The position numbers were made by a program, and so were the translations under genes. The notes under the pieces are model-generated. The model did not search any database. It was not told the DNA's origin and worked only from the letters and a program-made list of their open reading frames with translations. This document shows positions 25,825-34,612 of a stretch of DNA of 64,000 nucleotides, piece after piece. Source of the stretch: Halomontanus rarus. GTDB taxonomy: Archaea > Halobacteriota > Halobacteria > Halobacteriales > Natrialbaceae. Location: the NCBI RefSeq assembly GCF_017357405.1, contig NZ_CP071598.1, forward strand, positions 248,001 to 312,000. The letters are read 5' to 3'. Position 1 is the first letter of the stretch, and the number at the start of each line of letters is the position of its first letter.

Positions 25825-26586
25825 TCACAGCGACGTCAGGTTGATCTCGATGACGTTGGCCGCTCGCCGGATCATCTCCGGAATGTCGTTTTCGAGTCGG
25901 TCGTCGTCCATTCGTCTGGCGGGCCCGATAACGCTGATCGCCCCGTACACCGTCCCGTCCTGATCGCGGATCGGCGCGCCGATTCCGACCAACCCGTGGA
26001 TCGCTTCCCCGTAATTGTACGCGATACCCTCCTCGCGGGTCCCCTCGAGTTCCTCGCGCAACGCCGCTTCGTCGGTGATCGTGTTCGGCGTGATCGCTTC
26101 GAACGTCGTTTCTTCGATAATCCGGTCGCGCTGTTCGGCCGGCATGAAGGCGAGAATCGCCTTCCCGACGGCCGTATGATACAGTTCGTTTCGATACCCG
26201 ACGTACACTTCGGTCTGGACCGACGCCTCTCCTTCGGCCGAGTAGAGGCAGACTCCTTCGTCGTTCTCCTCGACGGTGAACAGCCCCATCTCGCCGGACT
26301 CCGCGGCGAGTGCGTCGACCTCTTCGATGATGAGATCGTAGATATCGATTTGAGTCTTCGCGTAATGTGAGAGGTCTACGAATCGCAACCCGAGTTTGTA
26401 CTCGGTTCCATCGTGGACGACATACCCCTTCTCCTCGAGGGTCGCCAGATGACTGTGGACCGTTCCTTTCGTGAGGTCGACTGTCTTCGCGATCTCCGTG
26501 ACGCGGGCCCCGCCGGTGTCTCGAAGCGTGTCGACGATGTCGAGCGTCCGCTGGACTGCCTGAACTGGGTTCTTTGCTCTCGTCAT
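25825..26586 (-). CDS. IclR-family transcription regulator 2
   Basis: A 253-residue regulator with the same layout as regulator 1: a winged helix-turn-helix (about 8-60, recognition helix DLTKGTVHSHLATL) and an effector domain containing YVGYRNELYHTAVGK, TFEAITPNTITDEAAL and GAPIRDQDG. The effector pocket region is almost the same as in regulator 1. The promoter has TATA-like CATTTATTTGC about 30 bases before the ATG, directly preceded by a GTTT-N9-AAAC palindrome that shares the core and spacing of motif 2. This makes it a candidate binder of motif 2. Confidence 0.9.
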   Translation of the reverse strand: MTRAKNPVQAVQRTLDIVDTLRDTGGARVTEIAKTVDLTKGTVHSHLATLEEKGYVVHDGTEYKLGLRFVDLSHYAKTQIDIYDLIIEEVDALAAESGEMGLFTVEENDEGVCLYSAEGEASVQTEVYVGYRNELYHTAVGKAILAFMPAEQRDRIIEETTFEAITPNTITDEAALREELEGTREEGIAYNYGEAIHGLVGIGAPIRDQDGTVYGAISVIGPARRMDDDRLENDIPEMIRRAANVIEINLTSL

Positions 26587-26621
26587 TCTCTACTTCGAAT
26601 GGGAACACATAGCAAATAAAT

Positions 26622-26638
26622 GTTTTGTGAAAAGAAAC
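26622..26638. promoter_or_regulatory. Motif-2-like palindrome at the IclR 2 promoter
   Basis: GTTT-N9-AAAC with the same core and spacing as motif 2, abutting the TATA box of the minus-strand regulator gene. Alone it is weak (eight fixed bases), but the position mirrors the palindrome at the IclR 1 promoter. Confidence 0.4.
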
Positions 26639-26814
26639 GGGTGTTCGACCACCGTTCACAGTTCTTTCGTTGAGAGCGACGACCTACGAGTGAGGAGATA
26701 TCGCCGGACGGAACGGGACGACGATCGCAGTAAGGTCGTCACAGAGCGACCACGCGGCGGGTGAACGGTGCGGTAAGGTAGCTCGTACGAGAGCGTAGAC
26801 GAGAGCAAATTTCG

Positions 26815-27972
26815 TTACTCGAGAACCGCCTCGAGTCCGGCGACGAATGCACCTCCAGCGCGGCGGTAGCGTTCCATCGACGGAGAACCGTAGGGGGTCG
26901 CCTCGAAGGTGAGTCCGGTTGCCCCTAGTGTCGCTTCGGCCCACCGTTTCGAGGTCTTACGCTCCGGGTTCGGCGCACCGCCGACGGTCTCCGTGCCGAC
27001 GATCGCGTCGCCGTGGCGTTCACCGTCCGCTCGATGGATCGCCTCGACGAGATCGCTCACGGCCGGATCGTCACCGTCGGCGTACCACATGAATCGGTCG
27101 TACCATCCCGCGTGAGAGTGGAAATCCAGGAAGTACGTCGCTTCGCCGCCGGTATCCTCGAGGATCGCTCGTCGAAGGACGTCGACTTCCGGGACTGGAG
27201 AGCGCTCGGCCTCGGGCGGTGCACCCGCGATCCACGCTCTGTTCGGGTTGTGATCGACCGTTCCGTCACGCATGTGTCCGCGCGTGACACCGTCGGGATT
27301 CGCTATCGGATACGCGTGAACGACCGCCTTTCGCCGGAGTCTCCGGGCGACGGTGTCGTCAGACGCAACTGCCTCGAGGAATCCGTGGCAGACCTGTCGG
27401 CCCCACGCCTCCCACGCGTGCTGGCCGGCCATAACGACCACATTGTGTTTCTCCGCGGCAGGCACGTCGGGATCGGTTATCGCGAGGCCATGGATGGGGC
27501 GGCGGTCCGGAGAGTATCCGCGGGGAGCGAGCCCACTCACGTATGGCGAGTCACGAAGGTTGTACCGGAGTTCCTCGAGGTCGCACAGCCGGTACGGGAA
27601 GAGGCCGGCGACGAACACTCGATCGGTCTCGAACGGCTCCGCCGTGGCGAACGCGTACCGATCGGCGTCGATCGTGATGTCCTCGAAGTACGACCACTCC
27701 CGGCCGTCGGGCGACCAGACGAACTTTCGTCGCTCGTCGACGTGGTCGGGGTGGTCGACCCGGAACGTCGGCCGTTTTCCGGCGACGCCGTCGACGCCGA
27801 AGTGCATCCAACTGTAGGGTGCGACCTCGTAGGCGCCGTCTTCTGGCTCGTATGATACTCGAAAATCGTCGCTAGCGTTTTCGAAGTCCGCGAAGAACGT
27901 GAGATCGCCGACCGAGCGGGGATCGTTCGGAGCAAACGCGTACGTCTGATCGTGAATCGGATCCTCGTCCAT
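26815..27972 (-). CDS. M14-family zinc carboxypeptidase-like protein
   Basis: A 385-residue protein of the M14 metallocarboxypeptidase type. The N-terminal about 120 residues form a beta-rich domain, as in cytosolic carboxypeptidases. The catalytic domain follows with the zinc motif HxxE in GQHAWEAWG (near 180), RGHMRDGTVDHNPNRAW, the second zinc histidine in FLDFHSHAGW (near 262), and a late TFEATPYG glutamate. No signal peptide is visible. I chose the ATG at 27972 because upstream sequence reads as non-coding. Its role in a polysaccharide island is unclear; amide cleavage on a modified sugar or a general peptidase role are both possible. Confidence 0.78.
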   Translation of the reverse strand: MDEDPIHDQTYAFAPNDPRSVGDLTFFADFENASDDFRVSYEPEDGAYEVAPYSWMHFGVDGVAGKRPTFRVDHPDHVDERRKFVWSPDGREWSYFEDITIDADRYAFATAEPFETDRVFVAGLFPYRLCDLEELRYNLRDSPYVSGLAPRGYSPDRRPIHGLAITDPDVPAAEKHNVVVMAGQHAWEAWGRQVCHGFLEAVASDDTVARRLRRKAVVHAYPIANPDGVTRGHMRDGTVDHNPNRAWIAGAPPEAERSPVPEVDVLRRAILEDTGGEATYFLDFHSHAGWYDRFMWYADGDDPAVSDLVEAIHRADGERHGDAIVGTETVGGAPNPERKTSKRWAEATLGATGLTFEATPYGSPSMERYRRAGGAFVAGLEAVLE

Positions 27973-28080
27973 ACTCTCGAGGTGTGAGGGAAGCGACCTC
28001 ACTGTTTCGGTAGCCACACCGAGAAACGGCCGTGGACGGATCCGAGCGTACCACGAATCTCCGTGCGGTCGCACGGAAAC

Positions 28081-28425
28081 CTTATTACCGCAGTGGGGGA
28101 GTCGTTTTCCACGATTCGAATAGGTATTTCGGAAGCGGAATTTATGGCTCGAACGCACGCCGAAGCGTACGAGGGATGGACGTCGACGTGGTCGCCGAGC
28201 GGACCGGACCAGTTCGTCGAGGAGTTCGACCTCGATGCGGAGACGTACATGGATTCGGTGAGAACGTGTGAGGTGGCGGGTATCGACTACCTCGACGTCT
28301 GTACGCCGACCCACGCGCACCTCGAGAAGGGTCGGATCGCCGTAGACACCGGCGTCGATATCTCCCTCGAGAAACCATCGCGGGGACGCTCGAGATTCGA
28401 ACACCGTGCGAACTCGAGGCCCTAA
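28081..28425 (+). pseudogene. Dead copy of oxidoreductase pair A, first gene
   Basis: It repeats the promoter (ACCTTATTACCGCAG) and first about 110 codons of the gene at 8388. The start codon is changed from ATG to ATT (28114-28116), a short deletion removes part of the first beta-strand region, and similarity ends just after the EKP motif (LEKPSRG). It therefore lacks most of the protein. Confidence 0.85.
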
Positions 28426-28432
28426 AACGAGA

Positions 28433-29425
28433 TCACTCGTCCTCGACCGCTTCCATAAGCCCGCGCGTGTAGCCGACCGCGAGGAGCCGCCCCTTCATCT
28501 CGTAGCCGGGACGCTCGTTCGACTCGCCCTGCATACTCGGAAGGTGGTCGGGGCGCATCGGACCGTCGAAGCCGATCTCGTGGTACGCGCGCATCGCTTC
28601 GAGCATGTCTGTCGGTCCCTCGTCCGGCCAGACCTCGACGAAGTGTTCAGTGTCGCCCTCGACGTCCCGGAAGTGAACGTAGTGAATGCTGTCGGCGAAG
28701 TGGCGAATCATCTCCGGAATGTCCGCGCCCATGGCCGCGAAGTTTCCCTGACAGAACGAGATGCCGTTCGCGTCGCTGGGATATGACTCGAGGACGCGGT
28801 CGTACGCCTCGGGACCGGTGATGATCCGCGGAACGCCTCGAACGGGCGAGAGCGGAGGGTCGTCGGGGTGAAGCGCCAGCTTCACGCCGGCTTCTTCGGC
28901 CACGGGAACGACCCGCTCGAGGAAGTACTGCAGGTTCTCCCAGAGGTCCTCCTCGGTCGCGTCGACGTCCTCGACCGGACCGCGCTCGCTCCGTTCGTGG
29001 TCGTACTCGGTCGAGAGCGAATTGCCGCGCAGCGGAACCCGCTGATCGGTGCGCATCCACCAGAATCGGGTCATCCAGCTGTAGGTCACGACGGGGATTC
29101 CGAGCGCCCCGCAGTTGCGAACGTGCTGGCAGAATTCGTCGATCTCGGCGTCGCGACCCTCGAGTCCGAGGCGGGTCGCGTCGGACATCGACCCCCCGGG
29201 ACCGACGACGGGCACCTCGAGGCCGACGTTTTCGAAGGCGTTCACCAACCGGAGCAGTTCGTCGTAATCCGTCGAAACGTCGCCGGTTCGGTCGTCGCCG
29301 CTCCCCAGTCCCGCACCGCCCATCGCCGGGTGGGGGTGGGCGTATTCGACGCCCATCTGTCGCGCCAACTCCCATCGGTCGTCGGGTCTCGACGGTAGCG
29401 CCAGCGTCAGTTTAATGTCGCTCAT
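28433..29425 (-). CDS. uxuA: Mannonate dehydratase
   Basis: A 330-residue TIM-barrel enzyme converting D-mannonate to 2-keto-3-deoxy-D-gluconate in hexuronate breakdown. Family signatures are HPDDPP (metal-binding histidine), GISFCQGNFAAMG, YVHFRDVEG and MRPDHLPSMQGE. I chose the ATG at 29425 because an AAAATATAACC TATA box lies about 30 bases upstream and the sequence beyond it is non-coding. The gene sits, inverted, exactly between two remnants of the oxidoreductase-esterase block, so it may have been inserted there. No mannonate-forming reductase is proven nearby, though one of the Gfo/Idh/MocA enzymes could serve. Confidence 0.88.
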   Translation of the reverse strand: MSDIKLTLALPSRPDDRWELARQMGVEYAHPHPAMGGAGLGSGDDRTGDVSTDYDELLRLVNAFENVGLEVPVVGPGGSMSDATRLGLEGRDAEIDEFCQHVRNCGALGIPVVTYSWMTRFWWMRTDQRVPLRGNSLSTEYDHERSERGPVEDVDATEEDLWENLQYFLERVVPVAEEAGVKLALHPDDPPLSPVRGVPRIITGPEAYDRVLESYPSDANGISFCQGNFAAMGADIPEMIRHFADSIHYVHFRDVEGDTEHFVEVWPDEGPTDMLEAMRAYHEIGFDGPMRPDHLPSMQGESNERPGYEMKGRLLAVGYTRGLMEAVEDE

Positions 29426-29436
29426 CTCTATTCGAC

Positions 29437-29471
29437 GTGTGACGAGCGGTCGGTTATATTTTGTGTCACAC
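29437..29471. promoter_or_regulatory. Inverted repeat flanking the uxuA TATA box
   Basis: Arms GTGTGAC (29437-29443) and GTCACAC (29465-29471) bracket the TATA-like box at about 29453-29461. A bound dimer would overlap the promoter, so it is a candidate operator, different from motifs 1 and 2. Confidence 0.4.
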
Positions 29472-29549
29472 TGTGGCCGTGTCCGAGACGAAGGGGATCC
29501 AATGGTTTCAGACGCGAGTGACCCGGATTCTACCACTGATTCACACAAT

Positions 29550-29648
29550 ATGCCGATAGACAATTCACCGGACCACCATTCGCTGCACCCCGACTGGATC
29601 CGCGACGCGCCATCGTCACCCGAAGAGCGTGAACGCCGTCAGGCGTAG
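29550..29648 (+). pseudogene. N-terminal remnant of a second two-domain esterase
   Basis: Thirty-two residues ending APSSPEERERRQA and a stop; the intact esterase at 10465 has APSSPEERERRQTYLDELL at the same place. Upstream bases are also similar. Only the first 4 percent of the gene is left. Confidence 0.8.
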
Positions 29649-29649
29649 C

Positions 29650-30181
29650 GCTCGTCCCGTTCTCGCACTCTCGTAATACGTGTGAATTCACGTTCTACCG
29701 AAGCGGAATCGGGCTCACGGAAGAAGCGAAAATCACCGAAATGCCTAGCGTTAGTATATGTCCAGTGGTATCACGTACCGTCTCCGCGTTCGAATCACTC
29801 ATCGTACGAAACGGAGACACACTGACAAAGACGCCCCACCCGTCGATACCGACACCTGCACCCATCCTGACGGTATCGACACGCCGAAGACGTGTGGCAT
29901 CCGCGCTTCGGCGTTCTTCGAGCGTCGGTCGAGTATCAGAATCCGTCGTCCGAACTGAGTAGCGACGACCCTCGAGTTCGCGGAGACGGCGAGAGCTCCG
30001 CCCTCGAGAGCGCGAGAATCCCTGTCGACATCGCGACGCTGTGGAACCACGGACGGTCGTCGATCACGGCCGAATCGATCGAACGATCTCCGAACGTCTT
30101 CGAACCGAGCGACCGAGTGTCGGTTCTGGTTCGACGGGCAGGTCGCCGCGACGACACTGGACCGGCGGGACGAGTCCGCTG
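29650..30181. other. 530-bp region without recognisable gene
   Basis: Lies between the esterase remnant and the uronate dehydrogenase stop. I see no convincing gene, RNA or strong repeat; it is probably decayed sequence from the former esterase copy. Confidence 0.4.
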
Positions 30182-31012
30182 TTACACCGATGGCGGACCG
30201 TCCCACTCGTCGCCGTTGTCGCGGGGTTCGTAACCGAGGACCGCTCGAGCGTGATCGATGTCGAGCCACCGGCGGTTGTTGTCGCTGACGCCGTAGAAGA
30301 CGTCGTACGTTACGGTCTCGTCTTGCAGCATTCTGTCGATCATGTGCCCACAGTCTCGCCGCGAGAACCAGAGCGCTTTCAGCCGGGCGACCTTCTGTCG
30401 GTACTCGTCGCCGTCGCGATCCCACCTGCCGTCCTCGACGCCCCGTTCCGCGCTGGCGTACGGATGGTCTTCCGACGCGGGGCGCATGCTCGCGATGCGG
30501 AGCGCGTAGAATCGCTTCGGGTACTCGTTCGTCTCGACGAAGAACCGACCGTCGTGTTCGCCGAAGAGCTTCGAGACGGCGTAGGTCGAATCCGGTCGGA
30601 CGGGGTCGGTGTGATCGATCGTCAGGTCGACGTCCGGGTCGTAGATGTCCGGCGCGTACTCCCGTTCGTACATCCCGATGACGTGATTCGAGGAGCCGAA
30701 GACGACCGATTCGACCTCGGCGTCGGCCGCGGCCCGGAGGACGTTCCGCGTTCCGCGGACGTTCACGCGGAGAATGTCTTCCCAGGACTCGTCGACGAAC
30801 CCGGGCGGGTAGACCGCCATGTGGACGACGGCGTCGATCCCGTCGAACGCCGGACGGATCCGATCGTACTCGGCGACGTCCGCCACGACCGTCTCCCGGT
30901 CCGGATGCGCTTCGATATCCAGTCCGGTAATCGAGTACTCCGATCGGTCGCCGAGCGCGTCGGTGATCGCTGTGCCGACGATCCCGTTCGCGCCGGTGAG
31001 CAGGACGTTCAT
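30182..31012 (-). CDS. udh: Uronate (glucuronate/galacturonate) dehydrogenase
   Basis: A 276-residue short-chain, epimerase-like dehydrogenase oxidising a hexuronate to the aldarolactone with NAD. It has TGANGIVG at the N-terminus, the SSNHVIGMY segment typical of uronate dehydrogenases, catalytic YAVSK, and a C-terminal LDIDHARAVLGYEPRDNGDEW. It opens an oxidative route in which aldarate is dehydrated and passed to a DapA-family enzyme, such as the one at 22803. I chose the ATG at 31012 with TATTATATCG about 30 bases upstream, giving a leaderless mRNA. It lies 117 bases downstream of the heparinase-like gene on the same strand. Confidence 0.85.
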   Translation of the reverse strand: MNVLLTGANGIVGTAITDALGDRSEYSITGLDIEAHPDRETVVADVAEYDRIRPAFDGIDAVVHMAVYPPGFVDESWEDILRVNVRGTRNVLRAAADAEVESVVFGSSNHVIGMYEREYAPDIYDPDVDLTIDHTDPVRPDSTYAVSKLFGEHDGRFFVETNEYPKRFYALRIASMRPASEDHPYASAERGVEDGRWDRDGDEYRQKVARLKALWFSRRDCGHMIDRMLQDETVTYDVFYGVSDNNRRWLDIDHARAVLGYEPRDNGDEWDGPPSV

Positions 31013-31129
31013 ACACATACCGGTCGTTTCGCGACGAGCGATATAATACTCGGGTTCGACGTCACCGTCGTCGCGAACTGGGGTAACCTCCTCTTCTTCC
31101 TCCCCTGCGAAACGGAAGCGAAACCGCCC

Positions 31130-34100
31130 TCACTCGAACTCGAGGAGTTCGCCGATCGCGATCTCGAAATCGGCACCCCTCTCGATGCTGTAGGAGTAGC
31201 CGTCGACCGGGTCGTTCGTGGCGTAGCGACGAACGAACGTGTGCGAACCGACGTCGATGACGACGCGATTCCCGCCCGTCCGCTCGATACCTTCGATCTC
31301 GAACACGCCGTTTCGCATATCTCGGGTTTCGTTGTCGTAGCGGTCGTCCTCCCGGACCCCGTCCGGAATCGGGTCGGGGTCCGCCGGGTCGACGCGAATG
31401 TAGTCGCCGACGAGTTCCGAAAGGTCGACGCCGTCGGGAACGTCCGTGACGGTCACCTCGAGTTCGTTCTCGAGATCGAGTTCCGTGGTGAAGTCTTCGA
31501 CGGTTCCGCGAACGGCGGGCCGATCCCGTCGGACGAGCGGGCGCTCGTCTCTCTCGCGCAGCAGCGTCGCGTCGTTAGCGTAGGCGAACGCTCGCTCGCC
31601 GTCCCGTTCCGCGTAGACCGCGAAGACACCCCGAAACGTGAGTTCGTCGTCGACGACGAACGTCGAGTGGGCGTCGGTCGAGTGAATTACGTAGTCGGTG
31701 CGACCGTTCTCGAGGGCGACCTTCACGGCCCGAACGGCCTCGGGATCGGCAGCGGCGTCCTCGCTCGTCACTGCGACCCGTTCGGCCGATTCGACGACTC
31801 GATCGCCCTCGTAGGGCTCGATAATGGACGTAAACGCGCTCTCGAGATCCTCGCCGGAGCGGCGGGCGAGCACGAACGGCAGTTCTTCGGGGTTGTTCTC
31901 GGTGTCCTGCTCGGCGGGCCGGCCCGTCGCGAGGGCGACGTCGTCGACGGCGGTGAGCATCGTCAATCGGAGACGAACGTCCTCGGCCCCGTCCTCGAGA
32001 ACCCGCCAGTAGTCCTCGATATCCCAGTCGACGCTGAACCCGGCTTCGGGGCCGTCGTCTCGCTCGACGTTGTAGAGGTACGAGAACGGCCCGCCGCTGG
32101 CGAACGAGACGTCTTCGCCCTCGTACGTGCCGCCGTCCTGTGCCTCGAGTTCGAGGCCATCGGTCTCGATACCGGTTTCGGTCATCGCGTGGAAACTGAA
32201 GTGGTGGGTTTCGCCGCCGTCGACGCGAAAGAAGTCGACGACGTAGGACCCGTCTTCGTCCGCGTTGACCATGGTGGTCGTCCGCCGGTACTCGTCGGTC
32301 TGGGGGTAGACCCGCGGTGCCTCGACGTCCATCAACTGGACGCGGTCGGTGTGGTCGAAGTGTCTGGGGTAGCCGACCCACTGAGGGTGAACGTTCTCGC
32401 TGTCGACCGTCACCGTGTTGTGAGCTGGGGTCGACTCGACCCACGAGTCCAGGTCGTTTCCCTCCCAGTCGTCGCCCTGGCGACCGAGTTCGGGGGAGAG
32501 ATCGAGACCGTAGCCGTAGACGCCCAGGTTCAGCGTGTCGCGGTGGGTGTGGCCCGATCCCGTGCCGAAGGAGTTGCGGCCGTAGTACTGGTAGACGCCT
32601 CGCGGCCGACTCGGATCACCGTCGCGCAGCGCAGAGAAGCCGTAGGCCGGTTGCTGGGTGCTCTCGGCGTTCGGAAACGCGCCGTGCTCGTCGACGATCG
32701 CCCGGATCTCGTCGGCGATCCCCTCCGGTTCGGGATGGTGGATACCGAGCCGGAGGCCGTCCGTCGAACGGCCGTTGAGCATGTACGTCCACTGGGCGAG
32801 TTCGACCGTCCGGTACCGGTCGAACCCCCTCAGCGCGAAGTCCGCGCGCTGGATCGTCCTGTCGTTGAGCGGGGTGGTGCCGGCGACCGCTTTGGGATTG
32901 CCGACGCCGTGCGTGTTTGCGATCTGCGGGAGGTACGCGCCGAAGGTGAGCTGCCAGTGAGAGTCGACCGCATTCGCGAACTTCGGGTGCTCGAACAGGT
33001 CCGCCCCCTCGTAGCCGTCGTAGCCGCCGACCGCGGAGGCGAACGTCTCGAGCGAGTTCTGCTGGGCCGTGTTGTAGTGGGGTGCGGACTCGGTCGGATA
33101 CCCGTCTTCGTCGACCGTGTACCCCGACTGGGGGGAGCCGACGAGGAATCCGTCGACGTCGCCGCCGGTCACGGCGTAGCGACCCGGCGTCGGGTTCCCC
33201 TCGTGGTCCGGGCCCAGCAGGGTTCCCGGCTGAAACACGTAGTCGATCGCGTCGCCGGTCATCCCCTCGGGATCGTCGGCGACCACGGCCGCGACCGCGA
33301 GCGTGGCCTGGTGGAAGCCGAAGTTCCCGCGAATCTGTGCGCGCTCGAACGCGGGGAGCATCTCGTGGACGAAGCCGGTCTCGATGTTCTCGCGGATCTT
33401 TCCGACGGAGTCCTTCGGCTCGAGGCCGGGATACGCCTCGCGTTTCGCCGAGAGGAAGTCGACGAGTTCGACGTCGCCGTCCAGTCCGGGAAAGATCCGA
33501 TCGTACGCTAGGAGCCAGCTTCGAATCTGGGAGGACTCCCAGATGCTACCGACGAACTTGCCCTGCGAGGTGTTGCCGTCGGAGTTCGCGAAGGTCCGCC
33601 CGTAGTAGTCGTGCATCTCCCGGTGGTTCAGGTCGGAGTAGACGTCCGCGACGCGGTCGAGCAGGATCGCCGCCGGGCGCGCGTACCGCTCGTCTCCGGT
33701 GAGCACGTACGCTTGAGACAGCTCCTCGAGGAAGGTCTTGATCGAGTAGACCGCGGCCCAGTGACACAGCCAGGAGACGGGGCTCCAGGTGGTTCCCTCG
33801 GGGCCGATGATCCCCTCGTCGTCGGTGAAGCCGCCGCCGTCGTCGACGCCCCACCCGTCGGGGAGGTCGGGGTTCTTCGCGTTGACCAGCAACGAGTCGT
33901 TGGCGAGTTCGGGATCGAACCGTCCCTCGTCGTCGCGCCCGCTTTCGCGGTACGCTCCGTAGTCGTTCGAGGGGATCGCGATCCCGTCGTCGCCGGTCAG
34001 TTCCCAGCCGAACGACGGGGATACCGCGTGCACCGAGAACTCGGGATCCATCTTCTCGACGGACCACCCCCGTTCCGCCGCGGTGTCCACGTACGTGTTC

Positions 34101-34354
34101 GTCGACCCGTCCAGCGCGTTCCCGCGCGGGACCAGGTTCGAGGGGACGAGTTCCCAGAGGCCGTCGTCGTCCCAGTGGTCGAGTATCGCCTCCGCGTTCT
34201 CGACGTGCTCGTCGCGTCTCGCCGCGGCCCACTCGTACCGGTCGACGCTCCGGCGCGCGTTCTCTCGCCCCCGTTCGGTGATGGCCGTCGGACGGGTCTT
34301 GCGATAGTACTCGTCCTCGCTCTCGTCGGTGCCGCCGTTGGATGATCCGACCAT
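31130..34354 (-). CDS. Heparinase II/III-like polysaccharide lyase A
   Basis: About 1074 residues, related to lyases with an N-terminal alpha/alpha toroid and C-terminal beta-sandwich (heparinase II/III and alginate/oligoalginate lyase families). Motifs are YYGRNSFGTGSGHTHRDTLNLGVY (catalytic Tyr/His region), LDLSPELG and ESTPAHNTVTVD. It is paralogous along its whole length to lyase B (39578) but lacks the inserted domain. In frame upstream of the ATG at 34354 the sequence still reads DRRNFVGATGTG, like a Tat signal, but no start codon precedes it except a GTG inside that motif. The start, and therefore export, is doubtful. Confidence 0.75.
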   Translation of the reverse strand: MVGSSNGGTDESEDEYYRKTRPTAITERGRENARRSVDRYEWAAARRDEHVENAEAILDHWDDDGLWELVPSNLVPRGNALDGSTNTYVDTAAERGWSVEKMDPEFSVHAVSPSFGWELTGDDGIAIPSNDYGAYRESGRDDEGRFDPELANDSLLVNAKNPDLPDGWGVDDGGGFTDDEGIIGPEGTTWSPVSWLCHWAAVYSIKTFLEELSQAYVLTGDERYARPAAILLDRVADVYSDLNHREMHDYYGRTFANSDGNTSQGKFVGSIWESSQIRSWLLAYDRIFPGLDGDVELVDFLSAKREAYPGLEPKDSVGKIRENIETGFVHEMLPAFERAQIRGNFGFHQATLAVAAVVADDPEGMTGDAIDYVFQPGTLLGPDHEGNPTPGRYAVTGGDVDGFLVGSPQSGYTVDEDGYPTESAPHYNTAQQNSLETFASAVGGYDGYEGADLFEHPKFANAVDSHWQLTFGAYLPQIANTHGVGNPKAVAGTTPLNDRTIQRADFALRGFDRYRTVELAQWTYMLNGRSTDGLRLGIHHPEPEGIADEIRAIVDEHGAFPNAESTQQPAYGFSALRDGDPSRPRGVYQYYGRNSFGTGSGHTHRDTLNLGVYGYGLDLSPELGRQGDDWEGNDLDSWVESTPAHNTVTVDSENVHPQWVGYPRHFDHTDRVQLMDVEAPRVYPQTDEYRRTTTMVNADEDGSYVVDFFRVDGGETHHFSFHAMTETGIETDGLELEAQDGGTYEGEDVSFASGGPFSYLYNVERDDGPEAGFSVDWDIEDYWRVLEDGAEDVRLRLTMLTAVDDVALATGRPAEQDTENNPEELPFVLARRSGEDLESAFTSIIEPYEGDRVVESAERVAVTSEDAAADPEAVRAVKVALENGRTDYVIHSTDAHSTFVVDDELTFRGVFAVYAERDGERAFAYANDATLLRERDERPLVRRDRPAVRGTVEDFTTELDLENELEVTVTDVPDGVDLSELVGDYIRVDPADPDPIPDGVREDDRYDNETRDMRNGVFEIEGIERTGGNRVVIDVGSHTFVRRYATNDPVDGYSYSIERGADFEIAIGELLEFE

Positions 34355-34506
34355 GCTCGATACCGTCCCGGTACCGGTCGCACCCACGAAGTTCCTCCGG
34401 TCGACGCGGGTGGACGCCGCGACGATTCGACACCGGTCGCCGAGTCCGTGAGGTATCGTGGTCGCGTTCGACCCGCGGGTGCACCGAGCGCGACGAGCAC
34501 CGGAGC

Positions 34507-34612
34507 AAAGGTATATGTCCGGTCCGGAAAAACGGGGTGCACATGCGTACTCAGGGTCTGTTACGATCGGAGCGGGCGATTGAAACTGCCGACGAACCGT
34601 CCGGAGGAACCG
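34507..34612 (+). promoter_or_regulatory. capA promoter, long leader and ribosome-binding site
   Basis: TATA-like AAAGGTATATGTCC at 34507-34520, then a leader of about 70 bases and CCGGAGGAACC before the ATG. The block is conserved at 13003-13106. It is a leadered promoter in a neighbourhood of leaderless ones. Confidence 0.55.

Noticed and set aside
30041..33511. Very long open frame of 1156 codons on the plus strand
   Set aside because: It lies opposite the uronate dehydrogenase and lyase A genes. Its protein is a Val/Arg/Asp-rich string with no motifs, the usual antisense shadow of acidic, GC-rich haloarchaeal genes.
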